64,000 bases of DNA from Ostrinia nubilalis (taxonomy: Eukaryota > Arthropoda > Insecta > Lepidoptera > Crambidae). The first letter of the stretch is position 1. Each line of letters starts with the position of its first letter. Positions 36,014-48,885 of the stretch are shown here, piece after piece. The position numbers and the translations under genes were made by a program. A model generated the notes under the pieces. It made no database searches. It had not been told where the DNA came from and saw only the letters and a program-made list of their open reading frames with translations. Where the stretch lies: NCBI RefSeq assembly GCF_963855985.1, contig NC_087099.1, forward strand, positions 2,820,001 through 2,884,000, in the 5' to 3' direction.

Positions 36014-37756
36014 TTTTGCCCATTGTCCTTTGGGGCTTGACCCATTTCTCGCAAAATTACGAGGATTTAAGTTTTTAATTTTTGGTTTTCACCTCTTCCT
36101 TCAAAAACAAGTGAAAGCGTGGGTAGCTTAACACTAATAAGCAAAAATTTTATATCATGCGATATCCAATAAAATTACCTATTAGCAGAAGTAGAAAACA
36201 GATACAAGTTTCATACATTTTAAGGGAGTAAGAATGGATTTAATTAGAAAAAAACATGACATTTTTCACTTCTTTTTCAGTTATTTTCCAACACAAGAAA
36301 AACCAGGTCGTTAAGGTATGTTTTATTTGCATTGTATTATTAGTATTTGAGCTATTCTACAAAACGAATGTAAATTTATTAGTCTACGTTTATTAGTTTC
36401 GACGTAATTGTTGAACAAAGATACCCCTTCCCAGCGGTTTCCATAGCGCACGCGACATGCGAAAATACACTGCCTGAAAGAATCACACAACCTATTCCGA
36501 TTACTATGGAAACCGCTGGGAAGGGGTATCTTTGGTCAACAATTACGTCGAAAATAATAAACGTAGACTAATAAATTTACATTCGTTTTGTAGAATAGCT
36601 CAAATACTAATAATACAATGCAAATAAAACATACCTTAACGACCTGGTTTTTCTTGTGTTGGAAAATAACTGAAAAAGAAGTGAAAAAAGTCATGTTTTT
36701 TTCTAATTAAATCCATTCTTACTCCCTTAAAATGTATGAAACTTGTATCTGTTTTCTACTTCTGCTAATAGATAATTTTATTGGCTATCGCATGATATAA
36801 AATGTTTGCTTATTAGTGTTAAGCTACCCACGCTTTCACTTGTTTTTGAAGGAAGAGGTGAAAACCAAAAATTAAAAACTTAAATCCTCGTAATTTTGCG
36901 AGAAATGGGTCAAGCCCCAAATTTGAAGTATTTTCATCGATAAAATTGTCCATAGATTACAACCTTAAAGTTTGATCACTACAAACCCGGACACACTGTA
37001 TATGTATTTACAGTAGCATAATATCACGTAGGTAAGTAAGTATAATTTTAAAACTGTGAAGATTAATTTACAATTCCAAGCTCGTCGCGCCGTCTGCCCA
37101 TCGGTTTGACGACAAAAATGTTATTTTTCCCCTTGCGAGTCTGCTTGGGAAAACCTGCGCTGATAGCTGTGGCCGAAAATACTCAACGTGTAAAACATTT
37201 CAACTAATGTTGTTGGTATTTATTTATTTATGTATCATCCGGCTTCACAAACATAAATGTAATTTGATTAGACTATGTAAATAAAATACAGATAATTCTC
37301 TTTTGTTTTTAAATAATATAGTACCTATTCTGTGATATTACCTCTGTCGACCTTCTATTATTTATATCGCTTATATTATTTAAATACAATATTAATTAGT
37401 AAATTATTTATAAAAATAATTTAATTCGCAGGTCAAATTCGTTTTCAAAATAAAATAATTTACAAACAATGGAACATTAAATACGTGTGAAACATAAAAA
37501 GGTCACTTTGAAAACTTTTAAAATAAATATAGGTTAAATTGTTTTGTTTATAATTACCCTAATTACGGGCGGATGGCTGCCACATCAAGTTAGAATTTTG
37601 AATGTAGGCTAGAAGGTTACGGTTTTCATTGTTGATTTTTATTGATATTTTCATTATGTAATAGAATTTAAACGAAAACATTGTATCTCAAGTAAGTTTT
37701 GATCGTTCACATTAAAAATATTCATCTACGAGTACAACGCAACTCCGTATTAAGTA

Positions 37757-38012
37757 AAAAAAACGACGCTGAAAAAGTATAAAACAAGATTTTCAGAATA
37801 CTGAACTGAACAAAGTTGCTAATGTAGTTGCATAGTAATTTTCATGTTTGGAAAACCGCAGTCACACGTTGTCAAAGTGCTACGGTAGGTAGGTATATGT
37901 AACGTGTGACTACGCCTTTCCAAATATGAAAATTACTATGCAACTACATTAGCAACTTTGTTCAGTTCAGTATTCTGAAAATCTTGTTTTATACTTTTTC
38001 AGCGTCGTTTTT
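37757..38012. mobile_element. Hairpin element (about 113-bp arms)
   Basis: Arms 37757-37870 and 37901-38012 are near-perfect inverted repeats, with AACGACGCTGAAAAAGTAT at the ends. Confidence 0.8.
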
Positions 38013-38239
38013 TGTCGTAGTTGGGTTTTAGTTTTTTTACTTTTTATTATTATTTGTACTATTTTGGTGTTAAAGTGTATTTGTGGCGCATAATATTAAC
38101 AAAAGTTAAATTGATGAACTAATAAGTAGTAAAGAAGCCTAGCTATGAACGAAAAGATGTGAATTATATGCAATCAGCCCATGAATACAGGTAAAGTCAC
38201 AAGCAAATGCTAGTAATTTATATATATTCAAAATGTACA

Positions 38240-38520
38240 AGTAAAGCGCTTTCAAATGATACCAAACACGGCATATTTATCTTAACTTTATTTTTTTACT
38301 CTGTATGTTTTGTCCGCTAGAGGGCGACACATTAGATTTTGTGAAACCCCATATAGCCTATAACCAGCGGACAATTAAGACGCTTCTAATGATATGACAT
38401 TTGTCGAATTCTGATAAGTAGTTTAGAAGTTACGAGGGAACAGATGAACATACATACATACATACATAGCCTGTCAAAATCATAACCCTCCTTTTGCTTT
38501 GCCGTAGTCGGGTAAAAACA
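38240..38520 (+). repeat. Dispersed repeat with (CATA)n
   Basis: Contains GTCCGCTAGAGGGCGACA, a (CATA)n run at 38450-38468 and a GCCGTAGTCGGGTAAAAA end. These are strings that recur widely in moth genomes. Confidence 0.5.
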
Positions 38521-38529
38521 GGCGTATAA

Positions 38530-38720
38530 AATTTTTTTTTTTTTCAAATTCAAATTCATTTATTTGCACAGGAACATGGTACAATACAGATGTCAGATAA
38601 AAACAATCAGGTTCAACATGTTTCGTCTACAAGACATGCAAAAATTTCATAGTCAATTACTTAATGAATTCATGTTTTCGTCATCCCATCACAAAACGGA
38701 CAAGGACAACGCTAGCTGCA
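38530..38720 (-). mobile_element. Jockey-like LINE 3' end
   Basis: On the plus strand it begins with an oligo-T run then CAAATTCAAATTCATTTATT. This is the reverse complement of a GAATTTGAATTTG-type 3' end of non-LTR elements. The small plus ORF here is a shadow. Confidence 0.5.
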
Positions 38721-38749
38721 TAAATTATATTGCATTTTGTTTTGCATAA

Positions 38750-41700
38750 TGGAAGAGCTTGAACTTAGTTACCTACCTATAAATAAATTCCAAAGTCACA
38801 GCAACGAATTGCGTATGAAAAAATCAATAAATAATACATTCGAATGATCAACGTAACAAACAACGTGTCGATGATGCCCGTGACGAAGACTGAACCAATT
38901 CGAATTGGTTCGTATTAGAATGGATGGGTATTTAATGTTTTACATTGGACGGTGTCGGCCTGACCAGTAATAGAAAACATTACCGATAAATCAATACGTA
39001 TTTGGAGACGTTTACTGGTTTAATGAAACAGACGGAATGCGTTGGAGTTTTTATAATAATTTATTTGTTTTTGTACCTATAAAGTTTTTGTTTTGCCACT
39101 GTAATGTTTTTATAAAGTTTTTATTTTACATGTAATCCGGACGCAATCTCTATCTTTATGCAGATTGTGACGTGCGGTCTTCATCGGCAATCTTTGATCT
39201 TTCCCAGGAAATATTTTAATTTGATACTCAGCGGAAATATTTGAGCCACCGTTTCATCATCTCACCTGAGTCACACGGAGACAATCGCGATTGTTTGCGC
39301 AACTTGGTCAGCACTAGCGGTCCGAGGCAGCTAGAGTCACGTCTATATCGGAGCCATGTGCAAAGATGACCATATTCGCATTCTAGTGTCGCCTATTTGC
39401 GATTATTATGAGCCATAGAACATTCCAGTCAAGATAGCTTGCTACAGTATAATCTCTAAGGTCAACCTGAGAAACATCGTGAGAAAAACTAAACAATTGA
39501 GGTTAAAATCACACTTTCTACAAAACATGGTGTTTGGAAAAGTCATATAATTAAGTAGAGCACTGCGTCAGAGCAACGATTTTGGCAAAATGCTCGGTCT
39601 AAGAAGTCTGCACTCGAGTTACAAGCTAGCTCATTACGTTCAAGCGACCTCATTTCGGCGTCTGTCTGCCTGCAGACAACAAAGCTAGAAACAACTTTAC
39701 AAACATGTATCCTGGGTGGCTGCGCTGAACGGCTTGACTTCATTTTGCCTCCCACCTAAAGTGTTAAAGTTAAACTACACTATAGTAATACCTTTTTCGG
39801 GAAGCTTTAATCAGTCTGGGTTCTGTCTGGGGCAAAATTGATAGATGAAAGTTTTGTATTTTTTATAACAAAGGTTCGCTGAAATTATCGCAATTTAATC
39901 GATACTCGTACTTGTTTACTTAACATTTAACACTGCCCCAGTTACGAAATTCACAATAATTTACAAAAAACATCAATCAGCGCGTTTTGTAATTCCCTGA
40001 AGTAACTGTGCCACAGCGCAAAACCGGCAAATGACACATTTGAGGGCTTGGTTGGTTTACACGTGACCTCTACTTTTTCCTTCATAAGGAAAAACAGAAC
40101 TGAGATTATAACCAGTATCTGGGATGATACAACTGCAAAAAAATAAGTGACGACATAATAATTATGACGTAGGTTTATCCATCACAACGAGACTTTTTAC
40201 CGAGATTTTTTTTGAATAACAAATCCGACGGAAGTCCTACTTAACTGACTGACGATTTATTCATACAAGTCCCATATGAATAAGAACTTAATTCTTAACA
40301 TTGTTACGGTTACGGACAACTTCAGTAACACTGTCTGTCACACACAATAATATCTGTGTCGTGTTTAAATTATCTCCTGCAAAAATAGAGTTCTTTACGG
40401 ACTGAAATTTTCGTTTGTAAAATTTCACTTTTACACTATGAAAGTTTGAAAGTCTCGAAAATACTTTAGTGTGTCTTTGGTAAATAACGAATGTAGGTAT
40501 AAATTAGAAGCATTCGATAATTTTATTTGCAATAATATGCCATTCGAATCTTGCGTTCACCGACATCGTCGACTCTAAACACCAAACTAAAGGTCGATCG
40601 ATACACCGGTATGAATTTAGCACGCTTATTTATGAGACTATCCATTATTCTCTAATGCTAGTTTTGGTAAAGGTCACTGTTAAATAAAATATGTAGTCTA
40701 TTACGTATTCTGTGGCATTTGCATTACCACAAGCGAAGCAACATGGCATACCGCTGATGCCGTGGAGCAAGGTTGGGACCTTGTGGGGTATTGATTACAG
40801 GTGAACTGCAATAAGCATGCTATTAATATTCTAAGCGTATAATTTCCTAGGTGGAGCATCGCTTTATTTGGACAATAAGAGATCATCATAATAAAACATG
40901 AATCGTGCTTCGCCGTTTTTACTTTGCACTTGGCTTGCCACACTACCGTAAGTCTTAAAGAGATATGGAGCTACAGTCAAGGCAATTTGTGATCCACTTT
41001 GAATTTGCGCCAAGAAGCTCAGGATGCATGCATAACAATATTGTATATCAAAAAGGTTTAAAAGTACACGTCTTGCCTTTGTTGTTGCAGTCATCTACAC
41101 TGATGTTGTTAACCAAGAAATTTATTCAGGAAGTGTAATTATTACCGATGAGCCCACTTATTACGCGTAATCAAATGTTTTATTGTTTCTGGTGATGTGT
41201 ACCATCAAAGAGGCCGTGGGCTCAAGAACACTTCAAATTCCATTCAAGCTGCGGTTTTTCAAACACTTCCTCGTGTGGTTTTTGTCGCAGCATAAATATT
41301 ATATGGTAATACAGTGTCTGGACTTTACAATGGAAGCACTGGCGTAGCGGAAAATTCTGAATTACCTAGTTTAAAGATATTTTGTTAGTTAGGTTTTTTT
41401 GTGATTTGTTAACTACGTCATAATTTTCAATGCCATTATGAAGTTTTCTAGAGAGTTTTATACATCTTACATACGCATTATATGCGTTGTAACAAAAATA
41501 GCCCATTATTATGCGACTGACTTATAATGTAGCGTCTAACATCGGATAGTCATCCATCAATGCCTCTAAAGAGCCAATAACGTCGCGCCTTGAATGGAGT
41601 GTGCGGAGCGCGATTTTTATAGAAAGCAATTAATCTCGCGTCATAGCGGAGTGTAAGCTAAATACACAGAGCACCGACGCAACTGGGCCGCGGCCGGGTC

Positions 41701-43128
41701 ACCCACCAGGCGCAATCGCGATGGATCGCCTCGAGCGTGTGATAGAAAGTTGATTCAATAACACGAAATAACGCTAGCGTTGAAATTGGCAAACCAAACT
41801 AGTCGATGACTTTTCGCAAAGTTAGATACCCAATAATTAACGCAAAGTTTAATGAACCTACTTGTTGAGTGCCATACCCTTCGAGAGCATGTAAACGTAT
41901 ATTACGTTGTAAACCATCTGGAATAAAGGTTTTTCAGCGGAGTTCAGGAGATAGAGCTTGTCAATTTACCCTCATGCAGCTACAACACTTGTACTTCACT
42001 TGTAGTTATTGAAACATCAGTTTGAATAGATTTGTTTATTTATAGCCCTCAGAAATCACGAAACAAAGGATCGATTGACATGGAAAATTCATGACTGTAT
42101 TGAAAATGGAAATGTATCTCGCCTCGCAAAGCGTTCTAGATATGACAGTGCTGAAGTTTGTTGACACGAATCTCCCGCCCCTCCCGAATGAGCATTCAAC
42201 TGAAACATTAGGCCTTGTGCATACACACGCGGAGTTTCAAACAGGGCGTGGGCGAAACTAATGTCCACGCTCAAGTATATACACGTGCAAATGGCAACGT
42301 AAAATGTCAATCAAATTACCTATGACACATTTGACGTAAACTTCGGTGGTCACTCTGATTCGCAATTCTAAAACTTTTAACATAAACTTGTAAATAAATC
42401 TATCTAAAAAATTGCGAGTGTCATATTCCTGAAAACGAAAACCGTGTGAACGTGAATGCGCCCTTACAGTTTGCGATAACTTCCAGGCCAATGTACAGAA
42501 TACAGATTCAATTTACAATTGGGCTTCAGCATATTAAATCAAATAGTTGCCGTGCTTGATATTGATTAGTAAAGCATAAAATTATTTTATCACAGTAAAA
42601 CTTGTACAGTTTTCCTTCATGCTGAAAACGTGTTATATGCCTAACTACACGTTCGTGTTTCGTTTTGCTAACAAATCTCAATTTCTGTAGTTATTTGCTG
42701 AACGTATAATCCGCAGATATTATGCCCGGATCGTTGCTGCCTGAAAAGGCGTCTCTCCACTCTTTTTTGTTATTAGTAGAAAATGCAAGGTTGCAGGGGT
42801 CGCTTTTTTGTTTCAACATAAGCGTGAAACGCGTGAATGTTAATGATCCACTGAATAATACACTACATGTCAAGTCAAGACAAAGGCAACAAAACGCTCC
42901 AATCAGGAATCAATACGTATTAATAAACAAGAGGATTCTCGACAACAAATTTTTTATAGTTTAAAAAAGAATTTTATAGCCTAAAAAAGAAACCTAGTAG
43001 TTTTTAGAAAATAGCATGGTGCTGAAAATATGTATGCAAAGGAAATATTTTCGCTAACAAGCAAGCTACTGCCGACAGTTATTGCAACAGTCAAAATAGC
43101 TGACGTGTCTGAGCTAAACGCACCATAC
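38750..43128. other. Intron 1, no gene seen
   Basis: AT-rich. A short GC-rich island at 41670-41740 is unexplained. No ORF with recognisable content. Confidence 0.55.
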
Positions 43129-44016
43129 AAACGGGTAAATCCGCGAAACAGTAAAAAACTTATGTTCCGATCGATAAAAAAAAAACTGTTGTAGTTCTGG
43201 TAAATTAAACTTCTGAATAACGATTCATACAAGTTTCCACATAAGGCGCCATGATCCATATTGATTAAATACTTCAAGTTATTTCGATAATCAAGAAAAC
43301 ACGCACTAAACGTCATTACCATCACAGTAAAAATACTGACCTTTGCCGTTGTCTTTTAATTTTTTTTACTTTACCTATACACAGACCAGATTTTGATTAT
43401 AAATTTAAAATGTACATATTTACCGTGACAAAATAACAAAATTATATTGAAATCGTATTAGCCAATAAAATGGAATCATGAATTGAAATATTGTCACGAG
43501 AAATCGTCATAGCCATCGCGGCAGCATCAAAGGTTCTTTAATGTGGCCGCGACGCGACTTATCCCCGCTTGTGTCCGCGCGTCCCACTCTTCAATTCGTT
43601 GCTCGTAACAGAACAGAATGCACGTAAAATTTACGCAGCTCCGAGACTTTTTAAACTCCGAAAACGAGAGACACTCGCAGTTTGTCATCGGCTCGCGTCA
43701 TTCCCATTTTGTGCGATTTGGTAAGTTTTATATATCGATATTTTTCTAATAATTAGCACTTTGTAGCATGTGATTACAATAAAAAAATGGCGATATTGAG
43801 GTGTCCCAATAGTGGTGACAATTATTTTTATATAATTTTAAAATCGTTTTCGTCATTACCATTAACATCATTACCATATCATTTAGGCTTATGGTGATGA
43901 CACTTTGTATATGGTAATGATGACTATGAATGGTTTCTTAAAAGAACAATGGGACAAAACGTCCCCAGAACTGTAGCACTTTAATACCTACCTTATAATA
44001 TGATAGTACATGATAA

Positions 44017-45550
44017 TACTATAATTTTATTATAATATGACAGCTCAAGTGTGACATGCATGTCTCAGAAAAAAGTTATATCTAAAATAAGAATCCATAA
44101 GCAACCCTGAAAAAATACATACAAAATCACTTTTGACCGACTTCAATGGGTATCACGACAGCTTGACCCCGGGACAATTCGACTCCTGTGACAACTCGAC
44201 CCCTGCGACAACTCAAACCCTGCGACAACTTGATTTTTTTCAACACTCAACACTTTTGACTTACTTCAAATGGTTTCACGACTGCTGGACCATACAACAG
44301 CTGAACCCTACGACCACTCGAACCCTCCGACAACTTGACCCCTGCGACAACTCGATTAAATTACTTTTGACCTACTTCAAACGGTATCACGACTGCTTGA
44401 GCGTTAAGAAAACTCGACCTGGACACCTCGATCCTTGCGACAAGTCGATCTCTATTACAACTCGACCCCTGTGACAAGTCGAACACTGCGACACGTCAAC
44501 CCCTGCGACTACTCTGAGCATTTATTCTAGATTCTGTTCAGGCATTGATTGATGGAGCTAAATGGTTTACAATAAGTATCATAGTTGTCATCGGGGTCGA
44601 ACTGTCGTAGGTTCCCTACGACAGTTCGACAACTGGACCCCTGTGACAACTCGACCCCTGCGATAACAAGATTAAATTAATTTTAACCTACTTTAAACGA
44701 AGCTCGACCCTACAAAAACTTGACCCGGACAACTCGACCCCTACGACAAGTCCAAAATATTCAACTATGATACTTATTGTAAACCATTTAGCTCCATCAA
44801 TCAATGCCTGAACTGTATCTACAATAAATGCTCAGAGTAGTCGCAGGGGTCGACGTGTCACAGTGTTCGACTTGTCACAGGGTCACAAGTACAAGTTGTC
44901 GGAGGGTTCGAGTGGTCGTAGGGTTAAGCAGTCGTAGGGTCCAGCCACTAGCGGCGTAAGGGGGGGGCGGTCCGCCCCGGGTGCCACTCATCAGGGGGTG
45001 ACAAAAGTCACGCAGATTAGTACTCACTGGCGCTAGTATAACGAGGATATGCCATGATTGGGGGGGGGGGGGGGGGGGTGCTGCGATTAGTATCATATAG
45101 CTCATTCGAACTAACACCTTTCATTCATTCAATCGGTAACCCAAAAGAGGGGGTGCACCAGACCATTTTGGGGTGTCTTACCTCCCCACTATATGTATAC
45201 CCAACTTACTTACATTAAGGACTTATGACGGGGGATGCTGTGCTGTGCTATGCCCCGGGTGCCAACCCATGCTACGCCGCCACTGTCCAGCAGTCGTGAA
45301 ACCATTATTTTGAAGTAAGTTAAAAGTGTTGAGTGTTGAAAAAAATCAAGTTGTCGCAGGGTTTGAGTTGTAGCAGGGGTCGAGTTGTCACAGGGGTCGA
45401 ATTGTCCCGGGGTCAAGCTGTCGTGCCCTTTGAAGTTGGTCAAAAGTTATTTTGTATGTATTTTTTCAGGGTTGCTTATGAATTTTTATTTTTGATATAA
45501 CTTTTCTGAGACATGTCACACTTGAGCTGTCATATAATAAAATTATAGTA
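44017..45550. repeat. Fold-back element with degenerate CGACCCCTGCGACAACT repeats (in L)
   Basis: Arms about 44017-44290 and 45270-45550 are inverted copies. The interior is made of many short tandem units of the type CGACCCTGCGACAACT, in one sense on the left and the other on the right, plus an inner inverted pair (about 44460-44640 and 44750-44940). A 20-base G run lies at 45060-45079. No coding content. Confidence 0.8.
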
Positions 45551-46845
45551 TTCAATTCAATTTATTCATTTAAAGATAACAATGATCCACATGGTTAGTA
45601 AATGGGTGCCTTATACAACTATGTTAGTAATTTACTTATTATAACATACCACTAATTATCCAACCCGTTCGGTAAGAAGTAGCCGAAGGAAATGTCGGAT
45701 AATAGGAGAGTCGTACCTCTCTGCCACGGTCTTCAGGATACTGTTGGGGCTCGCCCGTATCCTACTGAGCAACGAGGCAGTCTTCTTGCATAGGACAGCA
45801 AAGAAGCCGTCAGTATGCGACTGAGCAAACATTTCCGAAGCACTGCAGAAGCGAGGCAAGCCCAACAGCACCCTGAAACCGTTGTTATATTGGACCCGAA
45901 GGACGCCAAGCGATTTCTGCGAGTACGTGGTCCATAGGTTTCCCGTGTATAGACTCTGACAGTATGCTTTAAACAGAGTGATCTTGACATGGTCATTACA
46001 TCGGGCAAACCTGCGAGCCAACATATTACACCTTACTGCCAGCGCCCTTCGTTCCCTCTCGATATCAACATGATCTTTAAGGTCATCAGTAACGTAGTGT
46101 CCGAGATATTTAAATTTAGTGACTCTGTTTAACTTTACCCCATTCAGCAAGAGGTCGGGTACCACGTTTGGACATTTACTGGCGGCCTTAAATACCATGT
46201 ATTCGCTCTTCTTCACATTATACAAATAAGCCATGGCATTTAGCATACGCTTCACACACACCCACCATCTTTCTGAGAGCCCCCATTGTTGGCGCCAGCA
46301 GTACCATATCATCAGCGTAGCTTATGTTGTTGATACAAACACCATCTACCCAGCATCCGATATGCATACTGCTAAGGGCAACAATGAGGTCATTTACGTA
46401 TAGGTTGAAAAGCCTGGGAGACGTCAGCCCACCCTGTCTCACCCCGCACTGCAACCCATACTCCTCAGAAAAAACGTTAGCCCATCTTACGCTGTTAATC
46501 TGGTTAGCATACTAATAATGGAATATTTGTGATACTTCTGACGGGACGCCCTGCCTCCTCATCTTATCCCAAAGGATGTCATAAGACACAAGATCGAACG
46601 CCTTGGAGAGGTCGAGGAAGCATGCGTAAATGGAAGTCCCCTGATCCGTGTAGTACCTGACAGTGTGCTTAAGACTAAGGATGGCGCTCTCGGTCGACAG
46701 TCCAGGCTTAAACCCGAATTGAGCATTATGTGATTTTAAATATTTATCTAGTAGAGAGTCAAGCACACTGTCAAGGACCTTTGCCGTGATTGTAGCTAGA
46801 GAGATCGGTCGGGTATTAGCATGGTCTATCATACAAGGTAGGTAT
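45551..46845 (-). pseudogene. LINE reverse-transcriptase fragment in element L
   Basis: Non-LTR reverse transcriptase missing its N-terminal part and the endonuclease. Recognisable blocks: RPISLATITAKVLDSVLDSL, AQFGFKPGLSTESAILSL, CFLDLSKAFDLVSYDILW, CGVRQGGLTSPRLFNLYVND, ISYADDMVLL (catalytic YADD), then the thumb/C-terminal region to ERVG. It is broken: an in-frame TAG replaces a Trp near 46512 and there is a frameshift near 46230. The 3' end has an AATGAATAAATTGAAT-type tail. It looks like a Jockey/CR1-group LINE. Confidence 0.85.
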
Positions 46846-46982
46846 TAAAGTGCTACAGTTCTGGGGACGTTTTGTCCCATTGTTCTTTAAGGTTTGTTTT
46901 TAAATGAGAAGGTTTTTTATTAGTTTACGAAAAGACGTTTTTTTATTCATTTCTTGTATGTTGACTATTGTGTAAGTCTAAG

Positions 46983-47583
46983 TGTTGAGAGGGGCTATGT
47001 GTGGTCAATTAAAGGCTGACTCCAAATTACAATGAACATTTATTTCGAAAACGGACGGTCTTATATAGAAAAATATTTACAAAATGAGACAAGGACAAAA
47101 CATATACCTGTTTCACAGAAAACAATTACAAACATTTTAGGGTGAGACAATAAAACGATTACCTACAAACATTATCATAAACGGTCAGAGCGAGACAGAA
47201 GGAGAAAAGTATATCTATTTCACACTACACAAATATAAATAAGATGGAGGGTACACAAACTATTGATACTGAATTTAGAATGAGATAGCCTAAACTTACA
47301 AATACATCTGTTTCATACAACATGGAAATAACACTTAAAAGACGGTACACGAATATTAATTAATAAGCAAGATAGATAAGGACAGCAAGAAGTTAGTATA
47401 CGTTTGTTTCACACAACATAAATATTACACAAAAACAAGGGTACTTTAATAAATAAATAAAAACAGATTACCGACATCTTAAAATAAAAAGTCTAGTCGT
47501 AGTCTAGGGCAAAGCAGCTCTCATCGTCCAGTGCGGCGGTGCTGCCGGTATGATGCGGACGTATGTCATGTGGTGTCGCCACA
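46983..47583 (-). mobile_element. Solo LTR, 601 bp, 5-bp target duplication
   Basis: Begins TGTTGAGAGGGGCTATGTG and ends GTGTCGCCACA (TG...CA ends), flanked by CTAAG at 46978-46982 and 47584-47588. The sister element R has the empty site (GTCTAAGTAAGAG in reverse at 48735-48755). On the minus strand an AATAAATG string lies near its 3' end, which suggests minus orientation. The 5-bp duplication fits Gypsy or BEL/Pao retrotransposons. Confidence 0.88.
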
Positions 47584-47887
47584 CTAAGTAAGAGTACCTA
47601 GGCATATTTTTCAATCAAAATCCTCATTGGTGTAAATATATATTTTTTCTGATTCTGAATAATATTAGGAACGTAAAAAAAATTTAACTAATGTCCGTAT
47701 TGTTCCAAATTCAATAAATTCATTAAAATATTGAATACATTTATTTTTATTTCCAACCCATTCTTTAATAGGTACGTGCTTAGCTAGGAAAATAACATAG
47801 ATAAAATTGGTGTTTAGCTAAACAATTATATTTAAATTTTAGTTTTTAAGTAATTTTAATTTAATGTATTACTATAAAATATATTTC

Positions 47888-47965
47888 GTCATCACCATTA
47901 ACATAAGATCATTACCATTTTAATAAAATCATTACCATTAGGAAAACGTCATTACCATTTTGTGA
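47888..47965. repeat. TGGTAATGA-type array, element L type 2 end
   Basis: Five or so copies of a TCATTACCAT-type motif (both strands), spaced 15-25 bp apart. Probable binding sites for the family transposase (inference). Confidence 0.7.
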
Positions 47966-48369
47966 AAAAATATTTGGACGCTTGTTACTTCTAAAATCAC
48001 GATTGAATCTAAGGGCCTCACACTGATCTAAAAAGCTCATTGCTTAACCTTTCAGTTTAAGCTAGTTTGCACGCATCCCTGTTAAGTTTTTCAAAAAACG
48101 TAAAATAAATCCCGCGGAATAAAATCGGCGGATCTACCCAAACACAAACTTATTTTAAAGCATTACATGGAAATCATAAAATGTCGATAAGGGTGGATCC
48201 GCCGATTTGATTCCGCGAGATTTATTTTACGTTTTTTGAAAAACTTTACAGGAATGCGTGCAAACTAGCTTAAACTGAAAGGTTAAGCAATGAGCTTTTT
48301 AGATCAGTGTGAGGCCCTTAGATTCAATCGTTATTTTAGAAGTAACAAGCGTCCAAATATTTTTTCACA

Positions 48370-48445
48370 AAATGGTAATGACGTTTTCCCAATGGTAATG
48401 ATTTTATTAAAATGGTAATGATCTTATGTTAATGGTGATGACGAA
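48370..48445. repeat. TGGTAATGA-type array, element R type 2 end
   Basis: Mirror of the 47888-47965 array: AATGGTAATGACG, AATGGTAATGATT and AATGGTGATGACG variants. Confidence 0.7.
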
Positions 48446-48885
48446 ATATAATTTTATAGTAATACATTAAATTAAAATAACTTGAAAACTAAAATTTTGA
48501 TATAATTGTTCAGCTAAACACCAATTTTATCTATGTTATTTTCCTAGCTAAGCACGTACCTATTAAAGAATGGGTTGGAAATAAAAGTAAATGTATTCAA
48601 TAATTTAATGAATTTATTGAATTTGGAACAATACGGACATTAGTTAAAAATTTTTTACGTTCCTAATATTATTCAGAATCAGAAAAAATATATATTTACA
48701 CCAATGAGGATTTTGATTGAAAAATATGCCAAGCTACTCTTACTTAGACTTACACAATAGTCAACATACAAGAAATGAATAAAAAAAGTCTTTTCGTAAA
48801 CTAATAAAAAACCTTCTCATTTAAAAACAAAGCTTAAAGAACAATGGGACAAAACGTCCCCAGAACTGTAGCACTTTAATACCTA

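Larger units (their letters stand above)
34797..36028. mobile_element. Nested insertion with short inverted ends, carrying two LINE tails
   Basis: Ends GGATGATGGGCA and TGCCCATTGTCC are inverted repeats, followed inward by GGTACCCGCTCCAATAG and CTATTGGAGCCGGGTACC. Comparison with the uninterrupted right arm (36900-36925) shows the exact insertion point. No clear target duplication is seen. Confidence 0.7.
34718..37000. mobile_element. Fold-back/MITE palindrome (about 500-bp arms), interrupted by a nested insertion
   Basis: Termini TACAGTGTGTCCGGG... and ...CCCGGACACACTGTA with TA on both sides. The right arm is continuous (36503-37000); the left arm is split into 34718-34796 and 36029-36445 by a 1.2-kb insertion. 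Without it the element would be about 1.05 kb and almost a perfect hairpin. The TA target suggests a Tc1/mariner-type enzyme. Confidence 0.85.
43942..46886. mobile_element. Payload of element L, bounded by AGAACAATGGGACAAAACG inverted repeats
   Basis: About 50-bp inverted ends (GGGACAAAACGTCCCCAGAA...CACTTTAATACCTACCTTA) with TTAA at both edges (43938-43941, 46887-46890). It contains the fold-back and the LINE fragment. The homologous payload in R spans 48838-51561, flanked by TTAA and TTTA. It may be a separate TTAA-target element that replaced the transposase region. Confidence 0.6.
43133..48139 (+). mobile_element. Element L: non-autonomous copy of the GGGTARATCCGC transposon family
   Basis: Left end GGGTAAATCCGCGAAACAG (type 1), right end ...CGGCGGATCTACCC (type 2). 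AAAC flanks at 43129-43132 and 48140-48143 are a 4-bp target duplication. From left to right: type 1 end (43133-43941) with TGGTAATGA-type motifs, a payload (43942-46886) of fold-back element plus LINE fragment, and a type 2 end (46887-48139) interrupted by a solo LTR. It encodes no transposase. Without the LTR it is about 4.4 kb. Confidence 0.85.

Noticed and set aside
42981..43325. 114-codon ORF, also seen at 57156 and 57658
   Set aside because: It is the type 1 terminus of the transposon family read as protein; repetition reflects the inverted and nested ends, not coding.
44150..44520. CRISPR-like regularity of CGACCCCTGCGACAACT units
   Set aside because: The units are degenerate, contiguous, without unique spacers, and lie in a fold-back transposon in an animal genome.
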